A stretch of DNA of 64,000 nucleotides from Panacagrimonas sp041603235 (GTDB taxonomy: Bacteria; Pseudomonadota; Gammaproteobacteria; Nevskiales; Nevskiaceae). The stretch covers positions 186,001-250,000 of the forward strand of contig JBFIES010000001.1 of assembly GCA_041603235.1 (NCBI GenBank). Direction: 5' to 3'. The translations under genes and the position numbers were made by a program. A model generated the notes under the pieces. The model saw only the letters and a program-made list of their open reading frames with translations, ran no database searches and was not told the origin of the DNA. The stretch's first letter is position 1; each line of letters opens with the position of its first letter. Shown piece by piece: positions 52,531 through 60,923 of this stretch.

Positions 52531-53390
52531 TGAGCACGCACCCGCAGACCATCCAGATCTTCCTGCCATCAGGCGATGCGCAGGGGATTCGAATTGCAGG
52601 CATTACGACGCGCATCGTTCGCGTTATCGACGTGCCAAGAAGCTTGCTCGGCGACTTCTTAAAAATGCCAGAGGCCGCTCAGGTTGGCGTTTACTTTTTA
52701 CTTGGGGAAGATGAAGAGAGCGCGCAACCCAAGGTCTACATCGGCCAGACGGGCTCACTCGGTGAGCGGATTGCAGACCATCACAAGAAGAAGGACTTCT
52801 GGAATAGAGCGCTAATCGCCGTTTCCTTGACGCAAAATCTGACCGGCACGCATTCCCTTTTTCTTGAATGGATGTCCATTCAGGCCGCCCACAGCGCAGC
52901 GCGCTACCAGATGGAAAACGGAACCACGGGGAGCCGCCCCCATACCACCGCCCCTCTGGAAGCGGAATGCAACGAACTTCACGAAACAATTCGTGTGCTG
53001 TTGACCACGCTTGGCTACCCCATATTTGAATCCGTAGCCAAGCTTGCTGCGCAAGAAGAATCCGAGCGCTTGTTCTATTGCAAGGCATCCGAGGCAGACG
53101 CTCAGGGGATCCTAACGGAAGAAGGCTTTGTCGTGCTCAAGGGATCGAGCGGGCGCAGGGAAACCGTACCCACATTCAAGAAGCACGGATACAACCGGGT
53201 GCGTGAGCAACTGGTAGACCGAGGCGTCATCATTGAATCCGGCGACCGGGTCCGCTTTGAGAAGGATCATCTGTTTGCCTCCCCCAGCGCGGCCGCGGCC
53301 TGCGTTACAGGGCGAACGGCAAACGGTCTGATTGAATGGCGAGATTCCAACGGAAAGACCTTGCGCGACATTCGTGATGCGATGGATTAG
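52530..53390 (+). CDS. GIY-YIG nuclease family protein with DUF4357
   Basis: A 286-residue protein. Residues about 50–130 form a GIY-YIG fold: VGVYFLLG, then KVYIGQTGSLGERIADH with the conserved Arg. The catalytic Glu region is probably LFLEWMSIQ. The C-terminus (GFVVLKGSSGRRETVPTFKKHGY through DRVRFEKDHLFASPSAAAACVTGR and the final TLRDI) is a DUF4357 domain. Such proteins are known beside type I restriction genes. It could cut DNA or serve as a co-factor for HsdR. The ATG at 52530 overlaps the previous stop (TGATG). Confidence 0.88.
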   Translation: MSTHPQTIQIFLPSGDAQGIRIAGITTRIVRVIDVPRSLLGDFLKMPEAAQVGVYFLLGEDEESAQPKVYIGQTGSLGERIADHHKKKDFWNRALIAVSLTQNLTGTHSLFLEWMSIQAAHSAARYQMENGTTGSRPHTTAPLEAECNELHETIRVLLTTLGYPIFESVAKLAAQEESERLFYCKASEADAQGILTEEGFVVLKGSSGRRETVPTFKKHGYNRVREQLVDRGVIIESGDRVRFEKDHLFASPSAAAACVTGRTANGLIEWRDSNGKTLRDIRDAMD

Positions 53391-53532
53391 GAGGTTTGGC
53401 GATTTGTCATGAACTCTACTTATCTGACACCCAAAAGCCGCCTTTTCGGGAAATCAATTGTTGACGAAGATCTGTCGCTTTAGAGATTGCCTACTAATTT
53501 GCGCTGCTCTTGCAGTGGAGAATGAAGCCTAA

Positions 53533-53865
53533 ATGGATGATTGCAGCCTAGCCCGCAGACTCGAACGCATCTGTCTGGAACGCGGCATCTCCTGGCCTGT
53601 AGGCAGCGCTGCATTCTCGATGCTCATTGAGGCTATGCACGAAGCTCAGTTCAAGGCGAATCAGGAAAGCGGGAGCCTCATCTTTCAGACTTATCGAGCC
53701 CTGGGCGACTCAGCGGCTTATCATTTGGCTGGTCTCATGTCCGACTCAGACGAGGGTATGGCATTCGAGGAGCTCAAATACATTGACCGGTCTGTCAGTC
53801 GATTTCGAACGACTGTTAAGCGCTGGGAGATGGAAAAGCAGTGGGAACAAGAGGCCAACGAATGA
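53533..53865 (+). CDS. Unknown small protein (110 aa) coupled to hsdR
   Basis: Unrecognised helical protein (ALRRLERICLERG-like start, then FQTYRALGDSAAYHLAGLMSDSDEG and a long basic/acidic helix). The TGA overlaps the hsdR ATG (ATGA). The 142-bp gap before it is the largest inside the locus, so hsdR may have its own promoter. Confidence 0.65.
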   Translation: MDDCSLARRLERICLERGISWPVGSAAFSMLIEAMHEAQFKANQESGSLIFQTYRALGDSAAYHLAGLMSDSDEGMAFEELKYIDRSVSRFRTTVKRWEMEKQWEQEANE

Positions 53866-56800
53866 GCTTGCACAAGGAAATTGAATTCGAGAACGATGTT
53901 TGCGCGCATCTAGCCACGCACAGCTGGTTCTACTCGGAAGACGATGCAGCCCTTTACGACCGTGCTCGCGCCTTGTATCCAGCGGATGTTGTGGCCTGGA
54001 CGCAGGAAGCAGACCCAAAGGCCTGGGATACGCTGAGCAAGAATCACGGCGCGTCCGCAGAGAGCGTGTTGCTAGATCGCATCCGCAAACAGATGGATGA
54101 TCGCGGCACTCTGGACGTACTCAGGCATGGCGTTGAATTGCTCGGCCTCAAACAGCCGCTGAGGTTGGCGCAGTTCAAGCCCGCCCTGGCCATGAATGAG
54201 GAAATCGTAGCTCGTTATCAGGCTAACCGCCTGCGAGTGGTGCGCCAACTGCGCTATTCGCTGCACAACGAAAACTGCATCGACCTGGCGCTGTTCCTGA
54301 ACGGCATTCCAGTAGCGACCGTCGAGCTGAAGACCAATTTCACCCAAAGGGTGGACGATGCGGTGGATCAGTATCGCTTCGACCGCAATCCCAAACCCAA
54401 GGGTCAATCTGCAGCAGAGCCGCTTCTGGAATTTCCGCGCGGGGCGCTCGTGCATTTTGCAGTAAGCAATAGCCATGTCAGCATGACGACCAAACTGGCA
54501 GGTCTCGCGACCCGTTTCCTCCCATTCGATCAGGGAGACGCTGGAGCGGCGGGCAACCCCGTCAACCCTGCGGGCCACAAAACCGCCTATCTATGGGAAA
54601 AAGTGTGGGCACGCGAAAGCTGGCTAGAGATATTGGGTCGATACCTCGTGGCACCCCGCGATGAAAAGAAGAAGATCAAGACAATCGTTTTCCCGCGCTA
54701 TCACCAACTGGACGCGACGCGCTCACTGCTCCAAACCATCCGCACGGAAGGTGCCGGGCATAAGTACCTAATTCAGCACTCGGCAGGGTCCGGCAAAACT
54801 AATTCCATTGCCTGGACTGCGCACTTTCTGGCAGATCTTCACAACGCGGCTCACGAGAAGGTATTTGACACGGTGCTGGTCGTCAGCGACCGCACAGTCC
54901 TGGACTCACAGTTGCAAGAAGCCATATTCGATTTTCAGCGCACCTCCGGAGTCGTTACCACCATCAGTAGTCAAAGTGGCACAAAGAGTGGGCAGCTCGC
55001 AGAGGCGCTTTCTGGCAACAAGAAGATTGTGGTCTGCACCATTCAGACATTCCCTTATGCGCTTCAAGCCGTGCAGGAGCTGGCAGCAACGCAAGGAAAG
55101 CGCTTCGCTGTAATTGCCGACGAAGCGCATAGCTCTCAGACTGGACAATCAGCCGCCAAGCTAAAGCAGGTGCTGTCTGCCGCAGAGCTAGAAGAGTTGG
55201 CCGATGGCGGTGAAATCAGCACAGAAGACGTGCTGGCCGCTCAGATGGCAGCCCGCGCCCGTGACGCCGGCATCACGTACGTCGCTTTCACCGCAACCCC
55301 CAAAGCCAAAACCCTCGAACTGTTCGGGCGTCCTCCCGACCTCAACCGGCCCACTGGCCCAGACAATCTCCCCGCACCGTTTCACGTGTACTCCATGCGC
55401 CAGGCAATCGAGGAAGGCTTCATACTCGATGTGCTGCGCAACTACACGCCGTACAAGCTGGCGTTCAAGCTGGCCAACAACGGCAAGGAGTGGGACGAAA
55501 AGGAAGTGGAGCGCGACGAGGCCATGAAGGGCCTCATGCGCTGGGTACGTCTGCACCCTTACAACATCTCGCAGAAGGTGCAGATTGTGATTGAGCACTT
55601 TCGCGAGAATGTCGCGCCGCTCCTCAATGGCAAAGCGAAAGCGATGGTGGTGGTGGCGAGCCGAGTCGAAGCGGTCCGCTGGAAATTGGCTATCGAGAAG
55701 TACATCAAACGCCAAGGCTATGGCATAGGCACCTTGGTTGCGTTCTCAGGTGAGGTCAACGACAAGGATTCTGGCCCCGACGGCTTCACGGAGAACTCCA
55801 GAACGCTTAATCCTAATCTCGGCGGGCGTGACATTCGCGAGGCGTTCAAGTCTGACCATTACCAGATTCTGCTGGTCGCCAATAAATTTCAGACTGGCTT
55901 CGACCAGCCATTGCTGTGCGGCATGTACGTGGACAAGCGTCTGGCCGGTGTGCAGGCAGTGCAGACGCTCTCGCGCCTGAATCGCGCGCATCCGGGCAAG
56001 GACACAACCTATGTTCTAGATTTCGTCAACGATCCCGAGGAAGTACTTGCCTCCTTCAAGATTTATCACGAGACCGCGCAATTGGAAGGGATCACGGACC
56101 CTGATCTGGTTTTTGACCTGCGCGCAAAGCTGGATGCCAGCGGGTACTACGATGAGCATGAGATTGAACGCGTCATCAGGGCCGAGCTGAACCCCAAAGG
56201 AACCCAGGCCGAACTGTCGGCTGCTCTGGAGCCGGTCGCATCCAGATTGGTGAAAAAATTTAAACGCGCACGCGAACAGCAGATTGCGGCGATCGCCAAA
56301 AAGGACAAGGCGGCGGAAGCAGCAGCGGAAGATGAAATCAAGTCACTGATCCTTTTTCAACGCAACATTGGTGCATTTTTAAGGGTTTATTGTTTTCTGT
56401 CGCAGATATTCGACTACATCAATACCGACATTGAGAAGCGCGACATCTTCTTCCGCAGACTGCAGCCCCTACTCGAATTCGGGCGCGAACGCGAGGGGGT
56501 CGATCTATCCAAAGTGACGCTCACTCATCATCGAATCCGCGATACCGGCAAGAGAAACTTACCCCTGAACTACGGAGATGCCGGAAAGCTCAAGCCCTTG
56601 ACCGAAACAGGCTACGGTGAAGTTCGCGAAAAAGAGAAGCTGTACTTGGCGGAGATCATCGCCAAGGTCAATGACCTGTTTGAAGGTGATGTAACCGAGG
56701 ACGACAAACTGGTGTACGTGAACAGCGTACTGAAAGGAAAATTGATGGAGTCCGAAATCCTGATCACACAGGCCAAGAACAACACTAAGGAACAGTTCGC

Positions 56801-56972
56801 CAACTCACCCGACCTTTCGCAGGAGCTTTTGAACGCAATCATGGATGCCCTAGCCGCCCATGGCAGCATGAGCAAACAGGCACTGAGCTCTGAAAAAGTC
56901 AGGAATGGCCTGAAGGAAGTTCTGTTGGGTCCTGCGAACCTTTACGAGGGCCTGCGCGAGCGCGGAATCTGA
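53862..56972 (+). CDS. hsdR: Type I restriction endonuclease subunit HsdR
   Basis: A 1036-residue motor/nuclease subunit that translocates DNA and cuts it. The PD-(D/E)xK nuclease is at the N-terminus: Asp141 and Glu155-x-Lys157 (CIDLALFLNGIPVATVELK). Helicase motifs: Walker A SAGSGKT (Lys312), DEAH at 420–423 (ADEAHSS), motif III YVAFTATP and motif VI region QTLSRLNRAHPGK. The C-terminal helical domain binds HsdM. ATG at 53862 overlaps the previous stop. All hallmarks are intact, so the system may be active. Confidence 0.97.
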   Translation: MSLHKEIEFENDVCAHLATHSWFYSEDDAALYDRARALYPADVVAWTQEADPKAWDTLSKNHGASAESVLLDRIRKQMDDRGTLDVLRHGVELLGLKQPLRLAQFKPALAMNEEIVARYQANRLRVVRQLRYSLHNENCIDLALFLNGIPVATVELKTNFTQRVDDAVDQYRFDRNPKPKGQSAAEPLLEFPRGALVHFAVSNSHVSMTTKLAGLATRFLPFDQGDAGAAGNPVNPAGHKTAYLWEKVWARESWLEILGRYLVAPRDEKKKIKTIVFPRYHQLDATRSLLQTIRTEGAGHKYLIQHSAGSGKTNSIAWTAHFLADLHNAAHEKVFDTVLVVSDRTVLDSQLQEAIFDFQRTSGVVTTISSQSGTKSGQLAEALSGNKKIVVCTIQTFPYALQAVQELAATQGKRFAVIADEAHSSQTGQSAAKLKQVLSAAELEELADGGEISTEDVLAAQMAARARDAGITYVAFTATPKAKTLELFGRPPDLNRPTGPDNLPAPFHVYSMRQAIEEGFILDVLRNYTPYKLAFKLANNGKEWDEKEVERDEAMKGLMRWVRLHPYNISQKVQIVIEHFRENVAPLLNGKAKAMVVVASRVEAVRWKLAIEKYIKRQGYGIGTLVAFSGEVNDKDSGPDGFTENSRTLNPNLGGRDIREAFKSDHYQILLVANKFQTGFDQPLLCGMYVDKRLAGVQAVQTLSRLNRAHPGKDTTYVLDFVNDPEEVLASFKIYHETAQLEGITDPDLVFDLRAKLDASGYYDEHEIERVIRAELNPKGTQAELSAALEPVASRLVKKFKRAREQQIAAIAKKDKAAEAAAEDEIKSLILFQRNIGAFLRVYCFLSQIFDYINTDIEKRDIFFRRLQPLLEFGREREGVDLSKVTLTHHRIRDTGKRNLPLNYGDAGKLKPLTETGYGEVREKEKLYLAEIIAKVNDLFEGDVTEDDKLVYVNSVLKGKLMESEILITQAKNNTKEQFANSPDLSQELLNAIMDALAAHGSMSKQALSSEKVRNGLKEVLLGPANLYEGLRERGI

Positions 56973-57034
56973 CTCCGGGAGACCTGACATTCCAGCTGGC
57001 TAGCTTAGGAGCACGCTGCGGATAGGGATTTCGT

Positions 57035-57142
57035 GTGACGAAATTTGAATTCAACGCTGATCGTCCGCAGATGATCAAAGAATCTTTGGCCAATCGCTAC
57101 CGCGCGCAAGCACTCCGCCAAATGGCGCGCAGCAGGGCCTGA
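57035..57142 (+). CDS. Possible 35-aa ORF at the right end of the island
   Basis: GTG start with AGGG upstream; product begins VTKFEFNADRPQMIKES and ends MARSRA. No likeness recognised. Lies between hsdR and attR in 294 bp that otherwise hold only the end repeats. Confidence 0.25.
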   Translation: MTKFEFNADRPQMIKESLANRYRAQALRQMARSRA

Positions 57143-57200
57143 AAGTTAAGAGTTCATGTGCCGAAACAAGCCGCTCTCAGAGCAATTTTCAGATGACAGC

Positions 57201-57220
57201 TTTTCCGTATTTTTTCCGTA
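57201..57220 (+). repeat. Right copy of 20-bp integrase arm-like site
   Basis: Identical to 41517–41536 and in the same orientation: two TTTTCCGTA units separated by TT. Confidence 0.65.
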
Positions 57221-57236
57221 CTAGCGGAAAATGCCA

Positions 57237-57269
57237 CCACAAAATCGATGTAACTTATTGATTTTGTGG
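57237..57269. repeat. Inverted repeat directly 3' of tRNA-Val
   Basis: Arms CCACAAAATC (57237–57246) and GATTTTGTGG (57260–57269), a perfect 10-bp match with a 13-base loop. The right arm includes the last three bases of the tRNA CCA end. The element-borne loop and arm contain the 15-bp end repeat (57251–57265). It takes the place of the chromosomal palindrome now at 41361. Confidence 0.65.
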
Positions 57270-57316
57270 TAGGCGCGAGAGGACTCGAACCTCCGACCCC
57301 TACCATGTCAAGGTAG
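57267..57316 (-). repeat. attR: element-supplied 3' part of tRNA-Val
   Basis: Fifty bases identical to attL. It restores the tRNA 3' half after integration. Confidence 0.92.
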
Positions 57317-57343
57317 TGCTCTAACCAGCTGAGCTACGCGCCT
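57267..57343 (-). tRNA. tRNA-Val (anticodon GAC)
   Basis: A 77-nt tRNA with encoded CCA. Acceptor stem AGGCGCG pairs fully with CGCGCCT; D arm GCTC…GAGC; anticodon stem-loop CTACC-TTGACAT-GGTAG gives GAC; T arm GGAGG-TTCGAGT-CCTCT. It is intact only because the island brought in the 3' half. Read on the minus strand toward the island. Confidence 0.97.
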
Positions 57344-57366
57344 GCTGCAATGCAGGGGCGCGAAGA

Positions 57367-58722
57367 TTACCGGGCAGGCGCCGGGGACGCAAATGGAATC
57401 GGCTTGGGACCGCACATCTGCTCCCAATACGGATGCAGCGAGCCCTTCTCACCGAAGCGGTAGCGCCCCTGGTCCCAGCCATGGCCGAACAGCCTCAGCA
57501 CCTGATCGTAGTAGCGCGGCTGGTCACTCGCGCTTTGCATGGCCATATGTACTTTCTGCTGCAGCAAAGGCAGAACCTCACCACGCGCCGAGAAGAACGG
57601 CAGCAAGGCGGCAGAGAAGCCGCCCGGGCCGATACCGCGCGTTTCTCCAGTGTTGATATCGATAAATTCGGGAGGACGCCCACGTACATCCAGCAAGCTC
57701 CTCAGAGGCGCGTGATGCGCGAGCAAATCCGCACGGTCCGGATCAGCGGCGTGCAACATGCCCAGCCACAGGTAGACCCGGATGCTGTCATAGCTGCCCG
57801 CAGCGACAGATTTTTCGTCCGCCTGAAAGCCGCTCTGCGTTTTCCACAGCACCCAATCTCCGGCAAGACCGCGTGGCGCAGCATCAATGAGAATTCTTCG
57901 CGAAGTGTCCAGCACTTCCTGCCAGACCGGGTCGCCCGTATGCACCAGAAAGTGGCGCAAGGGCTGTAGCGCCAGATAGCTGGGATTGATGCGATACCGC
58001 TGCTTTGTTTCCACGAAACCATACGGCGCGGGCATCAAAACACGGCCCAGACCGGGCAGCTTCATGACCTCCCTGCGCTTGATATTGGCGATCATCTTCT
58101 CACCCACGGCGGTATAGGCCGGGTCCGACCACAGGCGTCCCGCCTCCAGCAGCGCATAGGCGATCCAGACATCAGCGTCGGTGGCGGCATTGGCGTCGAT
58201 CACGCCCCAGGTTTTTTCAACTTCCGGCTCATCTGATTCGGGAGGCGCGACGTCAGCACCTTCCGGCAGTAGCTCCGCCTGTTTCGCTGCAGATGCGAGC
58301 TCGCTGACAGCTTCATCCGTCACATCCTGCTCAGCCTCAGGGACGGCGTGCAGGCCCCAGAGCCAGGCCGGCAGATGCTTGGTCAGATCGCCTTGTGAGA
58401 GGTTGTCCTGCGTCCAGTTCAGCAAACGATCAAAGCTGTCACGGTCATTGCCGATCAGCGCAAACAACATGGCATAGGCCTGCCCCTCAGACACCGTGCG
58501 TTGATCGGCATGCATGGGGTCAATTACCCGACCATCGTCACTGATGAAGCTCGCCTTGAACGATTCCCAAGCCGGCCACGATTCACACGACCCGACAAGC
58601 GCGCCTTCCGCCCGCGCAGCCCCCATTGCCAGACAAACCATAAGCGTCAAACCGAGAAAGGCCCGTGCGAAACGGGTCGCAGGGGCGCAGCGCAATGCGC
58701 GAATCATGCAGGTCAGTATCAT
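57367..58722 (-). CDS. bcsZ: Endo-1,4-beta-glucanase, glycosyl hydrolase family 8 (BcsZ type)
   Basis: A 451-residue periplasmic cellulase, normally part of bacterial cellulose export. The signal peptide is evident (RFARAFLGLTLMVCLAMGAARAE). The catalytic acid sits in VSEGQAYAMLFALIGND and the catalytic Asp region in DANAATDADVWIAYALLEAGRLW. Between these, about 45 acidic residues (VPEAEQDVTDEAVSELA, PPESDEPEVEKTW) form an insertion not usual in the family. No other bcs gene is in view. The ATG at 58722 lies two bases after the uvrB stop; 58707 is an alternative. Confidence 0.88.
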   Translation of the reverse strand: MILTCMIRALRCAPATRFARAFLGLTLMVCLAMGAARAEGALVGSCESWPAWESFKASFISDDGRVIDPMHADQRTVSEGQAYAMLFALIGNDRDSFDRLLNWTQDNLSQGDLTKHLPAWLWGLHAVPEAEQDVTDEAVSELASAAKQAELLPEGADVAPPESDEPEVEKTWGVIDANAATDADVWIAYALLEAGRLWSDPAYTAVGEKMIANIKRREVMKLPGLGRVLMPAPYGFVETKQRYRINPSYLALQPLRHFLVHTGDPVWQEVLDTSRRILIDAAPRGLAGDWVLWKTQSGFQADEKSVAAGSYDSIRVYLWLGMLHAADPDRADLLAHHAPLRSLLDVRGRPPEFIDINTGETRGIGPGGFSAALLPFFSARGEVLPLLQQKVHMAMQSASDQPRYYDQVLRLFGHGWDQGRYRFGEKGSLHPYWEQMCGPKPIPFASPAPAR

Positions 58723-58724
58723 GC

Positions 58725-60791
58725 TCAGGCAGCGTTGATCAAAATCTGTTCGCGCAAGCGGCGGACCTCATCGCGCAATTTGGCGGCCTTCTCAAATTCC
58801 AGATTCTGCGCAGCCACCCGCATTTCCTTCTCCAGTTTTCCAATTTTCTTGCCCACGACTTCCGGGGTGAGCTTGGCTTCATAGGCACTGCGCATCTCGG
58901 CCGCCTTGAGCCCCTGCCCGTCGGCGCCTGCGTCTTCATAGCCATAGCGCATCAGGTCAGCCACCCGCTTTTGTACACCGCGCGGCGTAATGTTGTGCTC
59001 CAGATTGAAGGCGACCTGCAATGCGCGGCGACGATCGGTTTCGTCGATGGAGCGCCGCATCGATCCGGTCATCTGGTCGGCGTACAGAATCGCCTTGCCC
59101 TCAAGGTGGCGCGCCGCGCGGCCGATGGTCTGGATCAGAGATCGGTCGGAACGCAAAAAACCTTCCTTGTCGGCATCCAGAATGGCCACCAGCGACACCT
59201 CCGGCAGGTCCAGACCTTCGCGCAGCAGGTTGATGCCTACCAGGACATCAAACAAACCCAGCCGCAGGTCACGAATAATCTCGGCACGCTCGACGGTGTC
59301 TACATCCGAATGCATGTAGCGAACCTTGACCCCGTTTTCATGCAGGTAGTCGGTCAGATCCTCCGCCATTCGTTTGGTCAGCACCGTAATCAATACGCGT
59401 TCCTGCTTTTCCACGCGCAGACGAATCTCGCCGAGCACATCATCGACCTGGCTTCCTGCAGGCCGCACTTCCACCTGCGGGTCAACCAGCCCGGTAGGCC
59501 TGACAACCTGCTCAACCACGCTGCTTCCGGACTTCTCGGCCTCGTAAGGTCCTGGCGTAGCTGACACGTAGATCGCCTGCGGCACCAGCCGCTGGAACTC
59601 TTCAAACTTCAGCGGGCGATTGTCCATTGCGCTCGGCAACCGGAATCCAAATTCGACGAGCGTGCTCTTGCGGCTTCGGTCGCCTTTGTACATGGCGCCG
59701 AGCTGCGGAACGGTGACGTGACTCTCATCGAGCACAACCAGGGCATCTGGCGGCAGGTAATCGAAAAGACAAGGCGGTGGCTCGCCTGCTTCCCTGCCAG
59801 ACAGATAGCGGCTGTAATTCTCGATGCCCGAGCAGAATCCGACCTCCTGAATCATTTCCAGGTCGAAGGTGGTGCGCTGCTCGATGCGCTGGGCTTCCAG
59901 CAGTTTGTCGTTGGCCTTGAAGTACTGCACCCTATCGTGCATCTCCTGTTTGATCTGATCAAACATCGCGAGCACTTTTTCCCGCGGCGTGACGTAGTGC
60001 GATTTCGGATACACCGTGTAGCGCGGCACCTTCTGGCGAATCTCGCCGGTCAGCGGATCAAAGATTGATACCGTCTCGATTTCATCATCAAACAGCTCCA
60101 CCCGGACGGCTTCGTCATCGGTTTCGGCCGGATGGATATCAATGACGTCTCCGCGCACCCGGTAGGTACCGCGTACCAGATCCATCTCGTTGCGCGAATA
60201 CTGCATCGCCGTGAGCTGGCGAATGAGACTGCGCTGGTCAAGCTGATCCCCTGTCTTGAGATGCATGACCATGCGGAAATAACTTTCCGGGTCGCCGAGC
60301 CCGTAGATGGCTGAGACCGAGGCCACGATGATGGAATCGCGCCGCTCCATGAGCGCCTTGGTCGCTGACAAGCGCATCTGCTCGATGTGCTCGTTGATGG
60401 AACTGTCCTTCTCGATGAAGGTATCCGTGCTCGGAACGTAGGCTTCGGGCTGGTAGTAATCGTAGTAGGAAACAAAATACTCGACGGCATTGTCAGGAAA
60501 AAATTCCTTGAACTCGCCATACAACTGCGCAGCCAGCGTCTTGTTTGGTGCCAGCACGAGCGTCGGTCGCTGCACCTGTTCAATGACATTTGCAATGGAA
60601 TAGGTCTTGCCCGACCCGGTGACACCCAGAAGCGTCTGATGAGCGATTCCGGCATCAAGGTTGTCCACCATCGCTGCAATGGCAGCAGGCTGGTCGCCAG
60701 CAGGCGGCCAGTCACTCTTGAGCTTGAATGCTGTATCCCGCCGATGCTTCAGGCGGACAACTTTCAGTGATTCACGCGGGGCTTCTTTCAT
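58725..60791 (-). CDS. uvrB: Excinuclease ABC subunit UvrB
   Basis: Damage-verification helicase of nucleotide excision repair, 688 residues. Walker A is GVTGSGKT (Lys62). The beta-hairpin that probes damage is in VEYFVSYYDYYQPEAYVPS. Other marks: DESHVTVPQLGAMY, the helicase motif VGINLLREGLDLPEVSLVAILDADKEGFLRS and QTIGRAARH. The C-terminal UVR domain (LEKEMRVAAQNLEFEKAAKLRDEVRRLR) binds UvrC. It is cotranscribed with the downstream cellulase gene by proximity. Confidence 0.98.
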   Translation of the reverse strand: MKEAPRESLKVVRLKHRRDTAFKLKSDWPPAGDQPAAIAAMVDNLDAGIAHQTLLGVTGSGKTYSIANVIEQVQRPTLVLAPNKTLAAQLYGEFKEFFPDNAVEYFVSYYDYYQPEAYVPSTDTFIEKDSSINEHIEQMRLSATKALMERRDSIIVASVSAIYGLGDPESYFRMVMHLKTGDQLDQRSLIRQLTAMQYSRNEMDLVRGTYRVRGDVIDIHPAETDDEAVRVELFDDEIETVSIFDPLTGEIRQKVPRYTVYPKSHYVTPREKVLAMFDQIKQEMHDRVQYFKANDKLLEAQRIEQRTTFDLEMIQEVGFCSGIENYSRYLSGREAGEPPPCLFDYLPPDALVVLDESHVTVPQLGAMYKGDRSRKSTLVEFGFRLPSAMDNRPLKFEEFQRLVPQAIYVSATPGPYEAEKSGSSVVEQVVRPTGLVDPQVEVRPAGSQVDDVLGEIRLRVEKQERVLITVLTKRMAEDLTDYLHENGVKVRYMHSDVDTVERAEIIRDLRLGLFDVLVGINLLREGLDLPEVSLVAILDADKEGFLRSDRSLIQTIGRAARHLEGKAILYADQMTGSMRRSIDETDRRRALQVAFNLEHNITPRGVQKRVADLMRYGYEDAGADGQGLKAAEMRSAYEAKLTPEVVGKKIGKLEKEMRVAAQNLEFEKAAKLRDEVRRLREQILINAA

Positions 60792-60923
60792 GCTGAAACA
60801 GACAATCTCAAAGACAGATGAATAAGACCTTGCAAGGAGCCGGCATGATGGATGTCGACACCATGCTTGTCACCTCGCCGGCCGTGAAGCCACACCTGCA
60901 AGCTGCGCTGCGATAACACCCGT

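Larger units (their letters stand above)
41386..57316. mobile_element. 15.9-kb integrated island in tRNA-Val(GAC)
   Basis: Bounded by identical 50-bp direct repeats (41386–41435 and 57267–57316) equal to the tRNA-Val 3' part from the anticodon arm to CCA. Just inside both ends lie further matching motifs. Contents: tyrosine integrase next to the left end, an NTF2-like protein, iteron-like repeats, a RepA-like/CHC2/AlpA module, an unknown protein and a type I restriction-modification locus with accessory defence genes. No capsid, conjugation or transposase genes are seen, so it is a satellite-like or mobilisable element that probably depends on a helper for transfer (inference). Confidence 0.92.

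Noticed and set aside
53420..53460. Hairpin after the GIY-YIG gene (CCCAAAAG / CTTTTCGGG)
   Set aside because: The arms need a bulge and no T-run follows, so it is too weak to call a terminator.
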